NCBI RefSeq assembly: GCF_019317285.1
Contig: NZ_CP079218.1
Location: forward strand, 1,054,001 to 1,118,000
From: Pedobacter sp. D749
GTDB taxonomy: Bacteria > Bacteroidota > Bacteroidia > Sphingobacteriales > Sphingobacteriaceae
DNA: 64,000 bases
Direction: 5' to 3'
Shown here: positions 38,460-47,099 of the stretch, one piece after another
Layout of the letters: the number at the start of each line of letters is the position of its first letter
Position numbering within the stretch: the stretch's first letter is position 1
Program-made: the position numbers and the translations under genes
Notes under the pieces: model-generated
What the model was told of the DNA's origin: nothing
The model's input: only the letters and a program-made list of their open reading frames with translations
Database searches by the model: none

Positions 38460-39461
38460 ATGAAGACTTTTCTAAAATGGACCAAACGAATAGGCCTGGG
38501 CTTAGTTACTTTGCTAATATTGTTACTCCTGATCGGATTTATTTTTGAAAGAGTGTCAAGGAATGCTGCTGAAAAAATTAAACCTGATGGCCAGTTGGTA
38601 GAAGTTGACGATCATCGTCTTCATTATTACAAAAAAGGCAGCGGCGGACCAACCATTGTATTTGAAACGGCATTTGATCCAGCCGGACATCTGCAATGGT
38701 ATAATATTCAACAAGAATTACCAGCCTCTTATACAAGCATCTCTTATGACAGGGCCGGAATTTTATGGAGTGAGCGAGGCAAAAATCCAAAATCAGGTGA
38801 AGAAATGGCTAAAGAATTACATCTTTTGCTGGAAAAAGTCAAAGCCCCAAAACCGTATATTCTTGTCGGCCATTCCTTTGGGGGAACACTAGTCCGGTTT
38901 TTTGTTAACAAATACTCCAAAGATGTTGCAGGTGTAATATTTGTAGATAGTCAATGCCCTGATGATGAAAGATATTTATCTCCTGAACTATTTAAAATGG
39001 TCAATCAGGGGCTGCCAAGTGGCTTTCTAAAATTCGCAAACACTTTTGGACTTGTCAGACTGATGTTTAAAGGTATGTTTCCCAATAACAAGCAATATGA
39101 ATATCAAAACACCATAATGCCGGCTTTGCTTTACAAAAGCGCTGATGCAGTGCTGGAAGAGCAGGATCAGATGAGTTCCATCAAAAAAGAAGCATCAAAA
39201 ATAAAATCTTTTGGCAATATTCCACTTTATGTATTGACCGCCGCTGATGGAAAGCGCTTTGATTCTTCCATTAAGGATCGAAAACTAAAGACAGAAATGC
39301 TAAATGCCTGGAATAAAATGCAAAAGGATTTTCTGCTACTTTCCACAGAAAGCAAACAGATTCTGGTGGCGAAGAGTGGCCATTATATTAACCAGGAACA
39401 GCCAAAAGCGATCGAAACTGCCATCAATGATATGGTGAATAAAATAGTGCCGCAAAAATAA
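38460..39461 (+). CDS. Membrane-anchored alpha/beta hydrolase
   Basis: I choose the ATG at 38460 (333 residues) over a TTG two codons earlier. One N-terminal membrane helix (about 12-29) anchors an alpha/beta-hydrolase domain with the nucleophile elbow GHSFGG (S139), the oxyanion region near FETAFDP (68-74), and a likely catalytic His in VAKSGHYINQEQP. The substrate is unknown. The last 209 bp (39253-39461) are duplicated at 40652-40860 with about seven differences. It probably shares a transcript with the serine hydrolase upstream. Confidence 0.85.
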   Translation: MKTFLKWTKRIGLGLVTLLILLLLIGFIFERVSRNAAEKIKPDGQLVEVDDHRLHYYKKGSGGPTIVFETAFDPAGHLQWYNIQQELPASYTSISYDRAGILWSERGKNPKSGEEMAKELHLLLEKVKAPKPYILVGHSFGGTLVRFFVNKYSKDVAGVIFVDSQCPDDERYLSPELFKMVNQGLPSGFLKFANTFGLVRLMFKGMFPNNKQYEYQNTIMPALLYKSADAVLEEQDQMSSIKKEASKIKSFGNIPLYVLTAADGKRFDSSIKDRKLKTEMLNAWNKMQKDFLLLSTESKQILVAKSGHYINQEQPKAIETAINDMVNKIVPQK

Positions 39462-39635
39462 AACATCATATCTGACCTATTAATTAAGGGGAATAATACA
39501 GTTTTCAAGATGCCAACTCTTAAACTATCGCATCGTTTTCAAAAGCCAGGGAGGAGTGAATAGTCAGATTATAATACGCTTGCAGTAATTTACTACATAA
39601 TTTACACTGAAAATTTATACAACATAATATTATAT

Positions 39636-40502
39636 ATGAAAAAAATCCTGTTACTTATCCTGATTTCACACAACTACTGCTTCATGCAGGCACAACAAGT
39701 GCATGAACCATCTTCAAAAAATCACCCTGAGTGGTCAAAGCCTTTTCCTCCTTTTCGGGTTGTGGGTAATCTGTATTATGTGGGCACAGCCGATCTGGCT
39801 TGTTATCTTATCGCTACGCCAAAAGGAAATATCCTGATCAACACCGGACTGGCATCATCAGAAAAGCTTATTGGGGAAAATATTAAAAAACTGGGTTTTA
39901 AACTTTCAGACACCAAAATATTACTGACCACACAAGCACATTTTGATCACCTGGGTGCAATGGCTGCAATCAAGAAAGCCACAGGGGCTAAGTTCATGGT
40001 AGATGATGCAGATGCAAAAGTAGCAGCTGATGGTGGCCTTTCGGATTATGACCTGGATGGAAAATTTTGTGTATTTAATCCAGTTAAAGTTGACCGCATC
40101 TTGCACAACAATGATACCATCAGGTTAGGAGGAACGGAACTAATCATGCTTCACCACCCTGGGCATACCAAAGGTTCTTGTAGTTTTCTGCTCTCTGTTA
40201 ATGATCAAAAAAGAAAGTACAGGGTGCTGATAGCCAATTTGCCAACTATAGTTACAGAGAAGAATTTTGCAGACATTCCTGCCTATCCTAATATTGCAAA
40301 AGATTATTCCTACACCTTACATAGCATGAAGAACTTAAAATTCGACCTCTGGGTAGCATCACACGGCGTACAGTTTGATCTCCTTCAAAAACATAAACCC
40401 GGAGATCCCTATAATCCAGCTGCTTTTATGGATGTTAAAAGCTTTTATGACTATATTGATGAACTGCAGGTAGAATATGATAAAAAAATTGGTAAACGAT
40501 GA
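39636..40502 (+). CDS. Subclass B3 metallo-beta-lactamase (GOB-like)
   Basis: A 288-residue exported zinc hydrolase (signal peptide about 1-19, CFMQAQ). The fold signature is TQAHFDHLG, with Q100, H102, D104 and H105; H177 (HHPGHTKGSCSF) and H243 (WVASHGVQFDLL) complete the metal sites. In most B3 enzymes the first ligand is His; Gln at this place is the hallmark of the GOB enzymes of Elizabethkingia. The opening HPEWSKPFPPFRVVGNLYYVG is also typical of B3. It is expected to hydrolyse penicillins and carbapenems in the periplasm. Flanked by two copies of a hydrolase tail. Confidence 0.9.
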   Translation: MKKILLLILISHNYCFMQAQQVHEPSSKNHPEWSKPFPPFRVVGNLYYVGTADLACYLIATPKGNILINTGLASSEKLIGENIKKLGFKLSDTKILLTTQAHFDHLGAMAAIKKATGAKFMVDDADAKVAADGGLSDYDLDGKFCVFNPVKVDRILHNNDTIRLGGTELIMLHHPGHTKGSCSFLLSVNDQKRKYRVLIANLPTIVTEKNFADIPAYPNIAKDYSYTLHSMKNLKFDLWVASHGVQFDLLQKHKPGDPYNPAAFMDVKSFYDYIDELQVEYDKKIGKR

Positions 40503-40651
40503 TTATTCCAGCTTCCTGAGAGATAAGATGAATAAAGATAGCTAAATTCATCCTCTTACATTTTGCTTTTCCATTTTTCTTTCTGAACTTTTATTTTTTG
40601 TTGGATAATAGGCAAGAAATCATGAGACAATTTTGAAACGATTTAAAATTT

Positions 40652-40860
40652 AGCGCATTGATTCTTCCATTAAGGATCGAAAACTAAAGACAGAAATGCT
40701 AAATGCCTGGAATAAAATGCAAAAGGATTTTCTGCTACTTTCCACAGAAAGCAAACAGATCCTGGTGCCGAAGAGTGGCCATTATATCAACCAGGAACAG
40801 CCAAAAGCGATCGAAACTGCCATCAATGATATGGTGAATAATATAGTACTGCAAAAATAA
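40652..40860 (+). pseudogene. Duplicated 3' end of the alpha/beta hydrolase gene
   Basis: These 209 bp equal 39253-39461 with about seven substitutions and no indel, including the stop codon. It encodes the last 69 residues of the hydrolase (from the segment RFDSSIKDRKLK) but has no start or catalytic core. Together with the real gene it brackets the metallo-beta-lactamase as a direct repeat. Confidence 0.9.
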
Positions 40861-41116
40861 GCAGCGATTCGGAACAAAAAGTCATCATGGAATAAGGCTA
40901 ATGAAGTAGATATCTTTCATTTTATAGCGTACAACACAGAAATCATTTGCGGGTTGCGATAAGGTTATCTATTGAAAATGGTTTGCCTGGCTTCAATATA
41001 CTTCTATAACGGGGGTATTCTGTATTGGATTTGCGAAAGGCTCAGCTTGTGCGCCTATCCGGCAAAATCTTTGATCATGGCATAAAAAAATGCAAATTGC
41101 ATGAAATTTGAATCGA
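40861..41116. other. Intergenic region before the TetR gene
   Basis: A 256-bp AT-rich stretch following the duplicated tail. I see a short near-palindrome (TGCAAATTGCA, 41089-41099), 17 bp before the TetR start, which could be an operator but is too short to claim. Confidence 0.25.
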
Positions 41117-41749
41117 ATGGCAAGAAAAGTTACGGATGGACCAGTTAGGAACAAGCAGCGAACCAAGGCCAACATAATTGCCGCACTAGGAAAAATCCTG
41201 AAAAAAAACGGTTTTTCCGGGCTCAGCATCAGCAGTGTTGCTGATCAGGCAAAGGTAGACAGGCGGCTGATCTATGATTATTTTGGCAGCCTAGAAGGAT
41301 TGGTAAAGGAATATCTTGATGCCAATGATTATTGGAAAATCAATCCTGAAAATGTTGGGGCCATTGTAGAGGCCAGCAGGGCAGATTCAGGGAAAGCGCT
41401 TGCTTACAACGTTTTGGAAGACCAGTTTGACAGTCTGATCAAAAACGAGGAAATGCGCCGCATTATTACCTGGGGGCTTAGCGAAAAGCTGCCTTCACTG
41501 AAGGAACTGGACCTGAAGCGGGAAAACATCGGCGATCAGGTGCTGGGTGAAGTATTTGATGGCCATTTTAACAATACAGATAAAAACTTCAGGGCAATGT
41601 ATGCCATATTGATGGGGGGAGTATATTATCTTACCCTCCATGCCAAGATGCAGGAGAACCCTTTCTGCGGGATAGATTTGCAACAGCCTTCAGGTCAGGA
41701 AGAGATCAAGAAGGCACTCAAACAGTTTATCGAGCTGGCCTATACATAA
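41117..41749 (+). CDS. TetR/AcrR family transcriptional regulator
   Basis: A 210-residue repressor-type protein. The N-terminal helix-turn-helix is ILKKNGFSGLSISSVADQAK, then VDRRLIYDYFGSLEGLVKEYL (about 22-62), the classic TetR pattern. The C-terminal ligand/dimer domain is all-helical and not informative. The ATG at 41117 is preferred to a TTG three codons upstream. It stands alone between the beta-lactamase region and the retron; what it regulates is not evident. Confidence 0.88.
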   Translation: MARKVTDGPVRNKQRTKANIIAALGKILKKNGFSGLSISSVADQAKVDRRLIYDYFGSLEGLVKEYLDANDYWKINPENVGAIVEASRADSGKALAYNVLEDQFDSLIKNEEMRRIITWGLSEKLPSLKELDLKRENIGDQVLGEVFDGHFNNTDKNFRAMYAILMGGVYYLTLHAKMQENPFCGIDLQQPSGQEEIKKALKQFIELAYT

Positions 41750-41937
41750 TTTAGTTCTTTCACAGCCCAACAGGTACTTTTATTAGTGCAGTATGTGAAT
41801 TTTGGAAGAATTAATCCGGATGCAATTGTTCTGGATCAATTCACTTTTTTCTTTAAATACCTTAAAATATTGGCAAAAATAAATTTAAAGATAACTTATA
41901 AATTAGTTTCAAATTCGGGATATTTATTTCTATATTG
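41750..41937. other. Upstream region of the retron RNA
   Basis: A 188-bp AT-rich region that must contain the promoter of the retron RNA. I cannot fit a full TTTG-N19-TAnnTTTG pattern with confidence; TTGG near 41873 with TAACTTAT near 41894 is the closest. Confidence 0.3.
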
Positions 41938-42169
41938 CCCGTGGATTTAAAAAATACCTTGCTTTTTCTGAATAAGAAAATGGTGATGTTTCGTCATCGA
42001 TGAAGTAATATTTGACACTCGGCACTACCTGCAATCTTTATGGGGAGAACACGTACCATACGTACGGTTTCGGTTCCATACTCCCGCGAGTTTAACCGTA
42101 CGTATGGTACGTGTTCTCTGGAGTTGATTGATATAGTCCTATGAAAATACGAAGGATTTTAAATTCGGG
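41938..42169 (+). ncRNA. Putative retron msr-msd RNA
   Basis: This is the template RNA expected just upstream of a retron reverse transcriptase. A long stem (msd) pairs 42045-42069 with 42094-42118 perfectly over 25 bp, with a 24-base loop. Upstream, two small hairpins (41964-41980, TTTTCT/AGAAAA; 41985-41998, GATG/CATC) fit the msr region. The outer a1/a2 pair is less certain: CCCGTGGATTTAAAAAATACCTT (41938-41960) against AAGGATTTTAAATTCGGG (42152-42169) pairs with bulges. The priming guanosine and exact ends cannot be fixed by eye. The reverse transcriptase would copy the msd into covalently linked single-stranded DNA. Confidence 0.75.
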
Positions 42170-42199
42170 CCCTGTTTTATAAAAAAGACAGGGCTTTTT
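42169..42199 (+). terminator. Terminator or attenuator between retron RNA and RT gene
   Basis: GCCCTGT (42169-42175) pairs with ACAGGGC (42188-42194) and is followed by TTTTT (42195-42199). It would end the abundant retron RNA while letting part of transcription read into the RT gene 17 bp later. Confidence 0.7.
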
Positions 42200-42216
42200 A
42201 ACTAAAAAAGCTCCAA

Positions 42217-43746
42217 ATGTCAGAAAAACTGAGCCGACAACAAATCTACGACCGTATTCGGGCTACCTCTAAAGAAAGTTATATTCTTGAAGAAATGCAG
42301 CGTCTTGGTTTTTGGGAATCTTCTGATACGCCAGGTTTACCAGAAGTTTTAATTAAACGAGAACTTGTTGCAAACCAAGAGCTGAATAACCTTTTGGCGC
42401 AGGATCGTAAATACCAGAATCAAGAAGCCATGCTGAAGGAAATGCGTAAAGCACGCATGAAATTGGCAAAAGAAAAAAGAGAAAAAACCAAGCAAAAAAA
42501 CAAACAAAAGAAAGAAGATAAGGCTGCAAACTGGGCGAATATTCAACAAAAGCAGATTATTTATTTGGGCGATGGCGTTTCGGGGGGCTTAAATCAAACA
42601 GAATCTGATATTGAAACTTTGCAGAAATTTAATCTGCCAGTTTTTAATCAAATTGTTGATTTAGCATCGGCCATTGGCGCAGATTTATCCACTTTAAGAT
42701 ATTTACTTTATCAAAGAAAAGTTTCCCGAATAAATCATTACCACACTTTCGAAATTCCCAAAAAAACAGGTGGGAAAAGGCTCATATCGGCACCAAAATC
42801 CAGACTAAAAACTTTACAACTCTGGGTATTGGAGAATATTTTAAACCGTATTGAAATTAATGCCCATGTTCATGGCTTTATTAAAGAACGCTCCATCATC
42901 AGCAATGCGCAACCACATCTTGAAAAAGACATTGTTATTAATGTCGATTTAAAGGATTTCTTTCCAAGCATTAGTTACAAGCGTGTAAAGGGGTTATTCA
43001 ATAAATTGGGTTACTCAGAACAACTTGCCACGGTGTTCGGGCTAATTTGTACCTATGCAGAAACAGAACATGTAGAAATGGATGGCGTACCTTATTACGT
43101 GCAAAAAGGAGATCGTGTGCTACCACAGGGTTCTCCTGCCAGTCCGGCAATTAGCAATTTAATCGCTTTTAAACTTGATAAGAAAATTAAAGGATTAGCA
43201 TCAAAATTCAACTTCATTTATACCCGGTATGCTGACGATTTAAGTTTTTCAACATCGAAAGAAAATGAAAAAAATATTGCCGGTTTATTATTTTTTCTCA
43301 AAAAAATTATAGAATCAGAAGGTTTTACCATGCACCCTGCCAAAACGCATATCATGCGAAAAGGTAATCTGCAAAAGGTTACCGGCATTGTTGTAAATGA
43401 AAAATTAAATGTTCAGCGAGATCAACTGCGCAAATTTAGAGCACTTCTGCACAATATAGAATCGAACGGATGGAAGGACCAAAAATGGGGGAATGCCAAA
43501 AATCTGATTAATGCCGTTGAGGGTTACATCAATTTTGTAAAAATGGTAAATAAGAGTAAGGCTGCTGTTTTTAAAGTTCAGCTTGAAAATATTGTTGCTA
43601 AACATGGTTATCCGGTTATCGTTGAAGAGGTTGTAGAAGTTAAAACCGAAACCATTGTGCCTGAAATAGTACCTGAAGTTAAATTAGAGACTCCCATAAA
43701 ACCATCAAATGATGCCAAACAGTACGATTGGTGGAATATTCTTTAA
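42217..43746 (+). CDS. Retron reverse transcriptase
   Basis: A 509-residue RT. The catalytic palm is visible as VDLKDFFPSI (D244), QGSPASPAISN (304-313) and the YADD active site (338-341). Two retron-specific motifs are present: NAHVH at 215-219 (NAxxH) and VTG at 388-390. The protein is longer than most retron RTs: about 130 extra N-terminal residues include a very basic coiled-coil stretch (about 70-103, KAR, KLAKEKREKTKQKNKQKKE), and the C-terminus has a Glu/Val-rich tail. The ATG at 42217 lies 17 bp after the RNA terminator. It converts msd RNA into multicopy single-stranded DNA. The two effector genes follow on the same strand. Confidence 0.93.
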   Translation: MSEKLSRQQIYDRIRATSKESYILEEMQRLGFWESSDTPGLPEVLIKRELVANQELNNLLAQDRKYQNQEAMLKEMRKARMKLAKEKREKTKQKNKQKKEDKAANWANIQQKQIIYLGDGVSGGLNQTESDIETLQKFNLPVFNQIVDLASAIGADLSTLRYLLYQRKVSRINHYHTFEIPKKTGGKRLISAPKSRLKTLQLWVLENILNRIEINAHVHGFIKERSIISNAQPHLEKDIVINVDLKDFFPSISYKRVKGLFNKLGYSEQLATVFGLICTYAETEHVEMDGVPYYVQKGDRVLPQGSPASPAISNLIAFKLDKKIKGLASKFNFIYTRYADDLSFSTSKENEKNIAGLLFFLKKIIESEGFTMHPAKTHIMRKGNLQKVTGIVVNEKLNVQRDQLRKFRALLHNIESNGWKDQKWGNAKNLINAVEGYINFVKMVNKSKAAVFKVQLENIVAKHGYPVIVEEVVEVKTETIVPEIVPEVKLETPIKPSNDAKQYDWWNIL

Positions 43747-43757
43747 ACGTTTTGCAT

Positions 43758-46700
43758 ATGAAACTCATTAAACAAAGTAAATTATTTTTTAAAGAAGGGA
43801 AATCTGATAAGGTATATGAGATTGATCTTTGCGAGCTTTCTGCAAACGAATTCTTAGTGAATTTTAGATACGGTAGGAGAGGAAGTATACTTAAAGAAGG
43901 AACAAAAACACCTGCTGCATTACCTTTGGCTAATGCTGAAGTACTTTTTGCAGAATTGGAAAACGAAAAACGCAAAAAAGGTTATCAAACCGAAACGGAA
44001 GTATTTATAGAACTCCCATCCTTAGATACTGTTGAACCTGATACTTTAAATGGTGCAATTTTGCAGCGCTTACAAGATGCTGTAGTGGGTAGAAACAGTT
44101 TCAGAACCGAATGGAAAACCAGTCGTGTAATTTGGAAGGCCGGCATGTTAAACCTGCAAGAGGCTATTCCTTTTATTATCAAGCTGGCAACAAGAGGCAA
44201 TGAAATGCAAACTTACGCAGCCCTGTATGCGTTAACTAAATTAAATGCGGTTACAGCCGGGCCGCTGTTTACTGCTCTGGCTAATAATGTTAAGCAAAAA
44301 AGTCATATCGTAAACCTGGCTTTTGAGGGACTTTTAACTATTGCGAATGAGACTGAACAGCAAAAGATTAGCAATCAGTTATTAGAAAAGTTACCTGCGG
44401 AAATAAGATATGCTGTAGAAACAAACGATTTAGAGCTGCTTAAGGTTACTTTAGATCAAAATATAAAAGATAAAGAAGTAGAATATCTGACCACGCTTTA
44501 TTTGTTATGCAAAGTGCAATCAACTTTGTTGCCGGTACTTAATCATGTACTGAAAACCTGCCCATACAAACCACCGTTTTTTAAACACCTGAGGGCAATT
44601 TACAAGCTGGCGCAATTAAGAAACGATGTAACAACTTTGGCGATCTTATTTTATGGTTTCGAGAAGCAACCCGCTATGTTTAGGCGAACATATTCACTTG
44701 ATTCTAATTACAGGCAATATTTAACCGCTATCGACCTCTCCGTTAGGGTAGGTGCAGAGCTTAAAAATAAAGATAGTAAGCTGGCATTTTCGCAATATAC
44801 CAAAACCTATTTCCAGAAAAATGCAGCCGAATTTCTTAAAAGTACCGGAGCAACCAAAGATGCTGCTGCATATTTAAAACTAGCCGTTAATACTTTACTG
44901 CAATATAAAGAAACAGATTATTCTATTGCCGAAGAAAAACCATTGAGCGAATACGGACGATATGATTATAAGACGAAACAATATTCCTATTTAATTGTCA
45001 ATTATCCTGAATGTTCAGAATCGTTATTGCTTTCTACCATCCTTTTTGGGAATGATCCGAAGCGTCAATTGCAAGCTAATTTAAGGTTTATAATTGATAG
45101 CAGAACGGTAACCAGTCCTGATTACTATTACAATGCTGCCAACGTTAGGGCGGCAGCTACCACATCAAATACAGGTTTTAATCATGATAACGGTGTTTCG
45201 GTAATTGATGCGGCTAAAAATATTTTTAAAAGTTTATTTGGCAAGAAAGATGTAACACCGCCACCTCTGCCAGTAGTTGAGCAACATACTGCTCCAAAAA
45301 CAGAGGTGAAAAGTATGCAGCGTTTGGAGTTATACCCTGAGCTTTGGGATGCTATGCCCCAGGCTTATATACAATTGTTGATGCAGGCCAGGATGAACAG
45401 GATACATCTTTTTGCTTACGAAAGGTTAACTGCTCATCCACAATATGAAGATATTATTCAGCGTTTTGATGAACGTTCAATTTTGCAATTGCTAAATAGT
45501 AAGTTCGATTTGCCAAATCAGTTTGGGTTTGAAATACTGAAAAAAGAAGAAAGCAAGCTTGCTCAGAATCCTGTTTTTGTTGCCGAAGTATTGGCTTGCA
45601 ATAGTAGCAATGCGAGGGTTTGGGCGCAGGAATTGGTTGGCAGAAATATCGAATTGTATTTTAATGATCTTGAATTTTTGTTAATTGTGCTATTTAATAC
45701 TCAAGAGGAAAGCAAAAACTGGATCAATCAAACATTGCAGAAATATCCGTTTTCTGAAGATAGGATGCAGGCTATTTTAGGCAAAACCATTACTGAACTG
45801 CTTCATTTTGAAAATACAGACGACAACAATCTTAAAGCTAAAAATGCAATTGATCGTTTAGGCTTGTTTGCTATAACGCAAATGGAAAGATTGAGCTGGA
45901 ATATTGTTGAGCAGTTAATCTCATCTGCATTGAATGCCAATAAAATTCTGGCGACGAAAATATTACTGAATAAGGTTAAAAAGGTTTCTCCAACAGAAAT
46001 TCCGGTTTCTTTAACAAAAATGTTATTGCTGAGTGAATTTTCTGAAGTTCGTGATGGCGGCATTGAGCTACTGAATCAATATCCTGATCATTTTATCATT
46101 GAAAATATCCAATTATTACTGAGCCTGATTGATAGCGGTGATGAGAAGGTTTTAGCGGGGATATTTAAAATTATTGAGAAATTATCTGCTCTTCAATCCG
46201 AAATTGGTAATGCCATTGTGCCGCATTTTGTTTATGCTTTAATGCGTAAAGAGAAGTTTGAAGGTGCACACGCAAGGCTAAGCGAATTTTTACTGCAGAA
46301 TTTAAAGCCGTTTTGGAGCAGTGGCTTACAGCCAAAAGAGATTACGAAACTAATTCACGCACAATACCGGATTAGTCAGTTGGCGGGGTATGAAATTTTG
46401 AAAGCTTATGCTAACCCAGATCGTTTTTCTATACGACAAATTATCTCTTTTGGTAGTCATGAAATCCTTGCTATTCGCCAATGGAGCTGGAATTATTTTA
46501 AGCAACATGTATCACGAATTCGGGAAGAAAGAAATCAATCACTTTACCTGTTGGATTCGAAATGGGACGATACCAGGGCTTATGCTTTTCATTTTTTTAA
46601 AACGGAGTTTACTGAAGCAGACTGGGATCCGGATACCTTAATTGGAATTGTAGATTCGATCAGACCAGATGTTGAAAGTTTTGGCAAGGAAATGATTACC

Positions 46701-47099
46701 CGGTTTTTCAATGCAGAACATGCCTTAGATTATTTGATGAAATTAAGTGAGCACCCAAGTGTAAATGTTCAGGCTTTTGTAAGCAGCTACCTGTCAATGT
46801 ACGCCAAAGATAAACCTGATTTGCTGCGGAATTTAACATTTTACTTCCGTTCGACGCTTACCCGGGTGAACAAAGGCAGGGTGGCCAAGGATAGGATTTT
46901 TAACTTCTTATCCGAAGAATCAATAAAGAGCGTGGAAACTGCAATCTGGGCAGTGAGCATTTTGGATGATGTTTCAGCACAATCTACCATTCAGGATAAA
47001 GCTGTTTGCATCGATATTTTAACAAAAATTAAAACGCAATATCCTGATCTGGATATGCATCTCATTATCAAAAACGAAGCGCATGTTATTCAATTATAA
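43758..47099 (+). CDS. Retron accessory protein: WGR domain plus long helical (ARM/HEAT-like) region
   Basis: A 1113-residue protein when started at the ATG at 43758, which is 11 bp after the RT stop and begins with the usual first strand of a WGR domain; an alternative start at 43728 would overlap the RT gene. Residues 1-80 form the WGR domain (KSDKVYEIDL, then FLVNFRYGRRGSILKEGTK, with Y-G-R in place of W-G-R); WGR domains contact nucleic-acid ends in PARPs. The remainder is almost entirely helical repeats of ARM/HEAT/TPR type (for example EIRYAVETNDLELLKVTLDQ and repeated LLSLIDSGDEKVLAGIFKI). It probably senses or binds the RT-msDNA complex. No catalytic motif is visible. Confidence 0.85.
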   Translation: MKLIKQSKLFFKEGKSDKVYEIDLCELSANEFLVNFRYGRRGSILKEGTKTPAALPLANAEVLFAELENEKRKKGYQTETEVFIELPSLDTVEPDTLNGAILQRLQDAVVGRNSFRTEWKTSRVIWKAGMLNLQEAIPFIIKLATRGNEMQTYAALYALTKLNAVTAGPLFTALANNVKQKSHIVNLAFEGLLTIANETEQQKISNQLLEKLPAEIRYAVETNDLELLKVTLDQNIKDKEVEYLTTLYLLCKVQSTLLPVLNHVLKTCPYKPPFFKHLRAIYKLAQLRNDVTTLAILFYGFEKQPAMFRRTYSLDSNYRQYLTAIDLSVRVGAELKNKDSKLAFSQYTKTYFQKNAAEFLKSTGATKDAAAYLKLAVNTLLQYKETDYSIAEEKPLSEYGRYDYKTKQYSYLIVNYPECSESLLLSTILFGNDPKRQLQANLRFIIDSRTVTSPDYYYNAANVRAAATTSNTGFNHDNGVSVIDAAKNIFKSLFGKKDVTPPPLPVVEQHTAPKTEVKSMQRLELYPELWDAMPQAYIQLLMQARMNRIHLFAYERLTAHPQYEDIIQRFDERSILQLLNSKFDLPNQFGFEILKKEESKLAQNPVFVAEVLACNSSNARVWAQELVGRNIELYFNDLEFLLIVLFNTQEESKNWINQTLQKYPFSEDRMQAILGKTITELLHFENTDDNNLKAKNAIDRLGLFAITQMERLSWNIVEQLISSALNANKILATKILLNKVKKVSPTEIPVSLTKMLLLSEFSEVRDGGIELLNQYPDHFIIENIQLLLSLIDSGDEKVLAGIFKIIEKLSALQSEIGNAIVPHFVYALMRKEKFEGAHARLSEFLLQNLKPFWSSGLQPKEITKLIHAQYRISQLAGYEILKAYANPDRFSIRQIISFGSHEILAIRQWSWNYFKQHVSRIREERNQSLYLLDSKWDDTRAYAFHFFKTEFTEADWDPDTLIGIVDSIRPDVESFGKEMITRFFNAEHALDYLMKLSEHPSVNVQAFVSSYLSMYAKDKPDLLRNLTFYFRSTLTRVNKGRVAKDRIFNFLSEESIKSVETAIWAVSILDDVSAQSTIQDKAVCIDILTKIKTQYPDLDMHLIIKNEAHVIQL

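Noticed and set aside
42217..43746. Diversity-generating retroelement or group II intron RT
   Set aside because: The RT has the retron NAxxH and VTG motifs, no maturase/X domain and no intron domain V sequence nearby, and no template/variable repeat pair with A-specific differences is visible.
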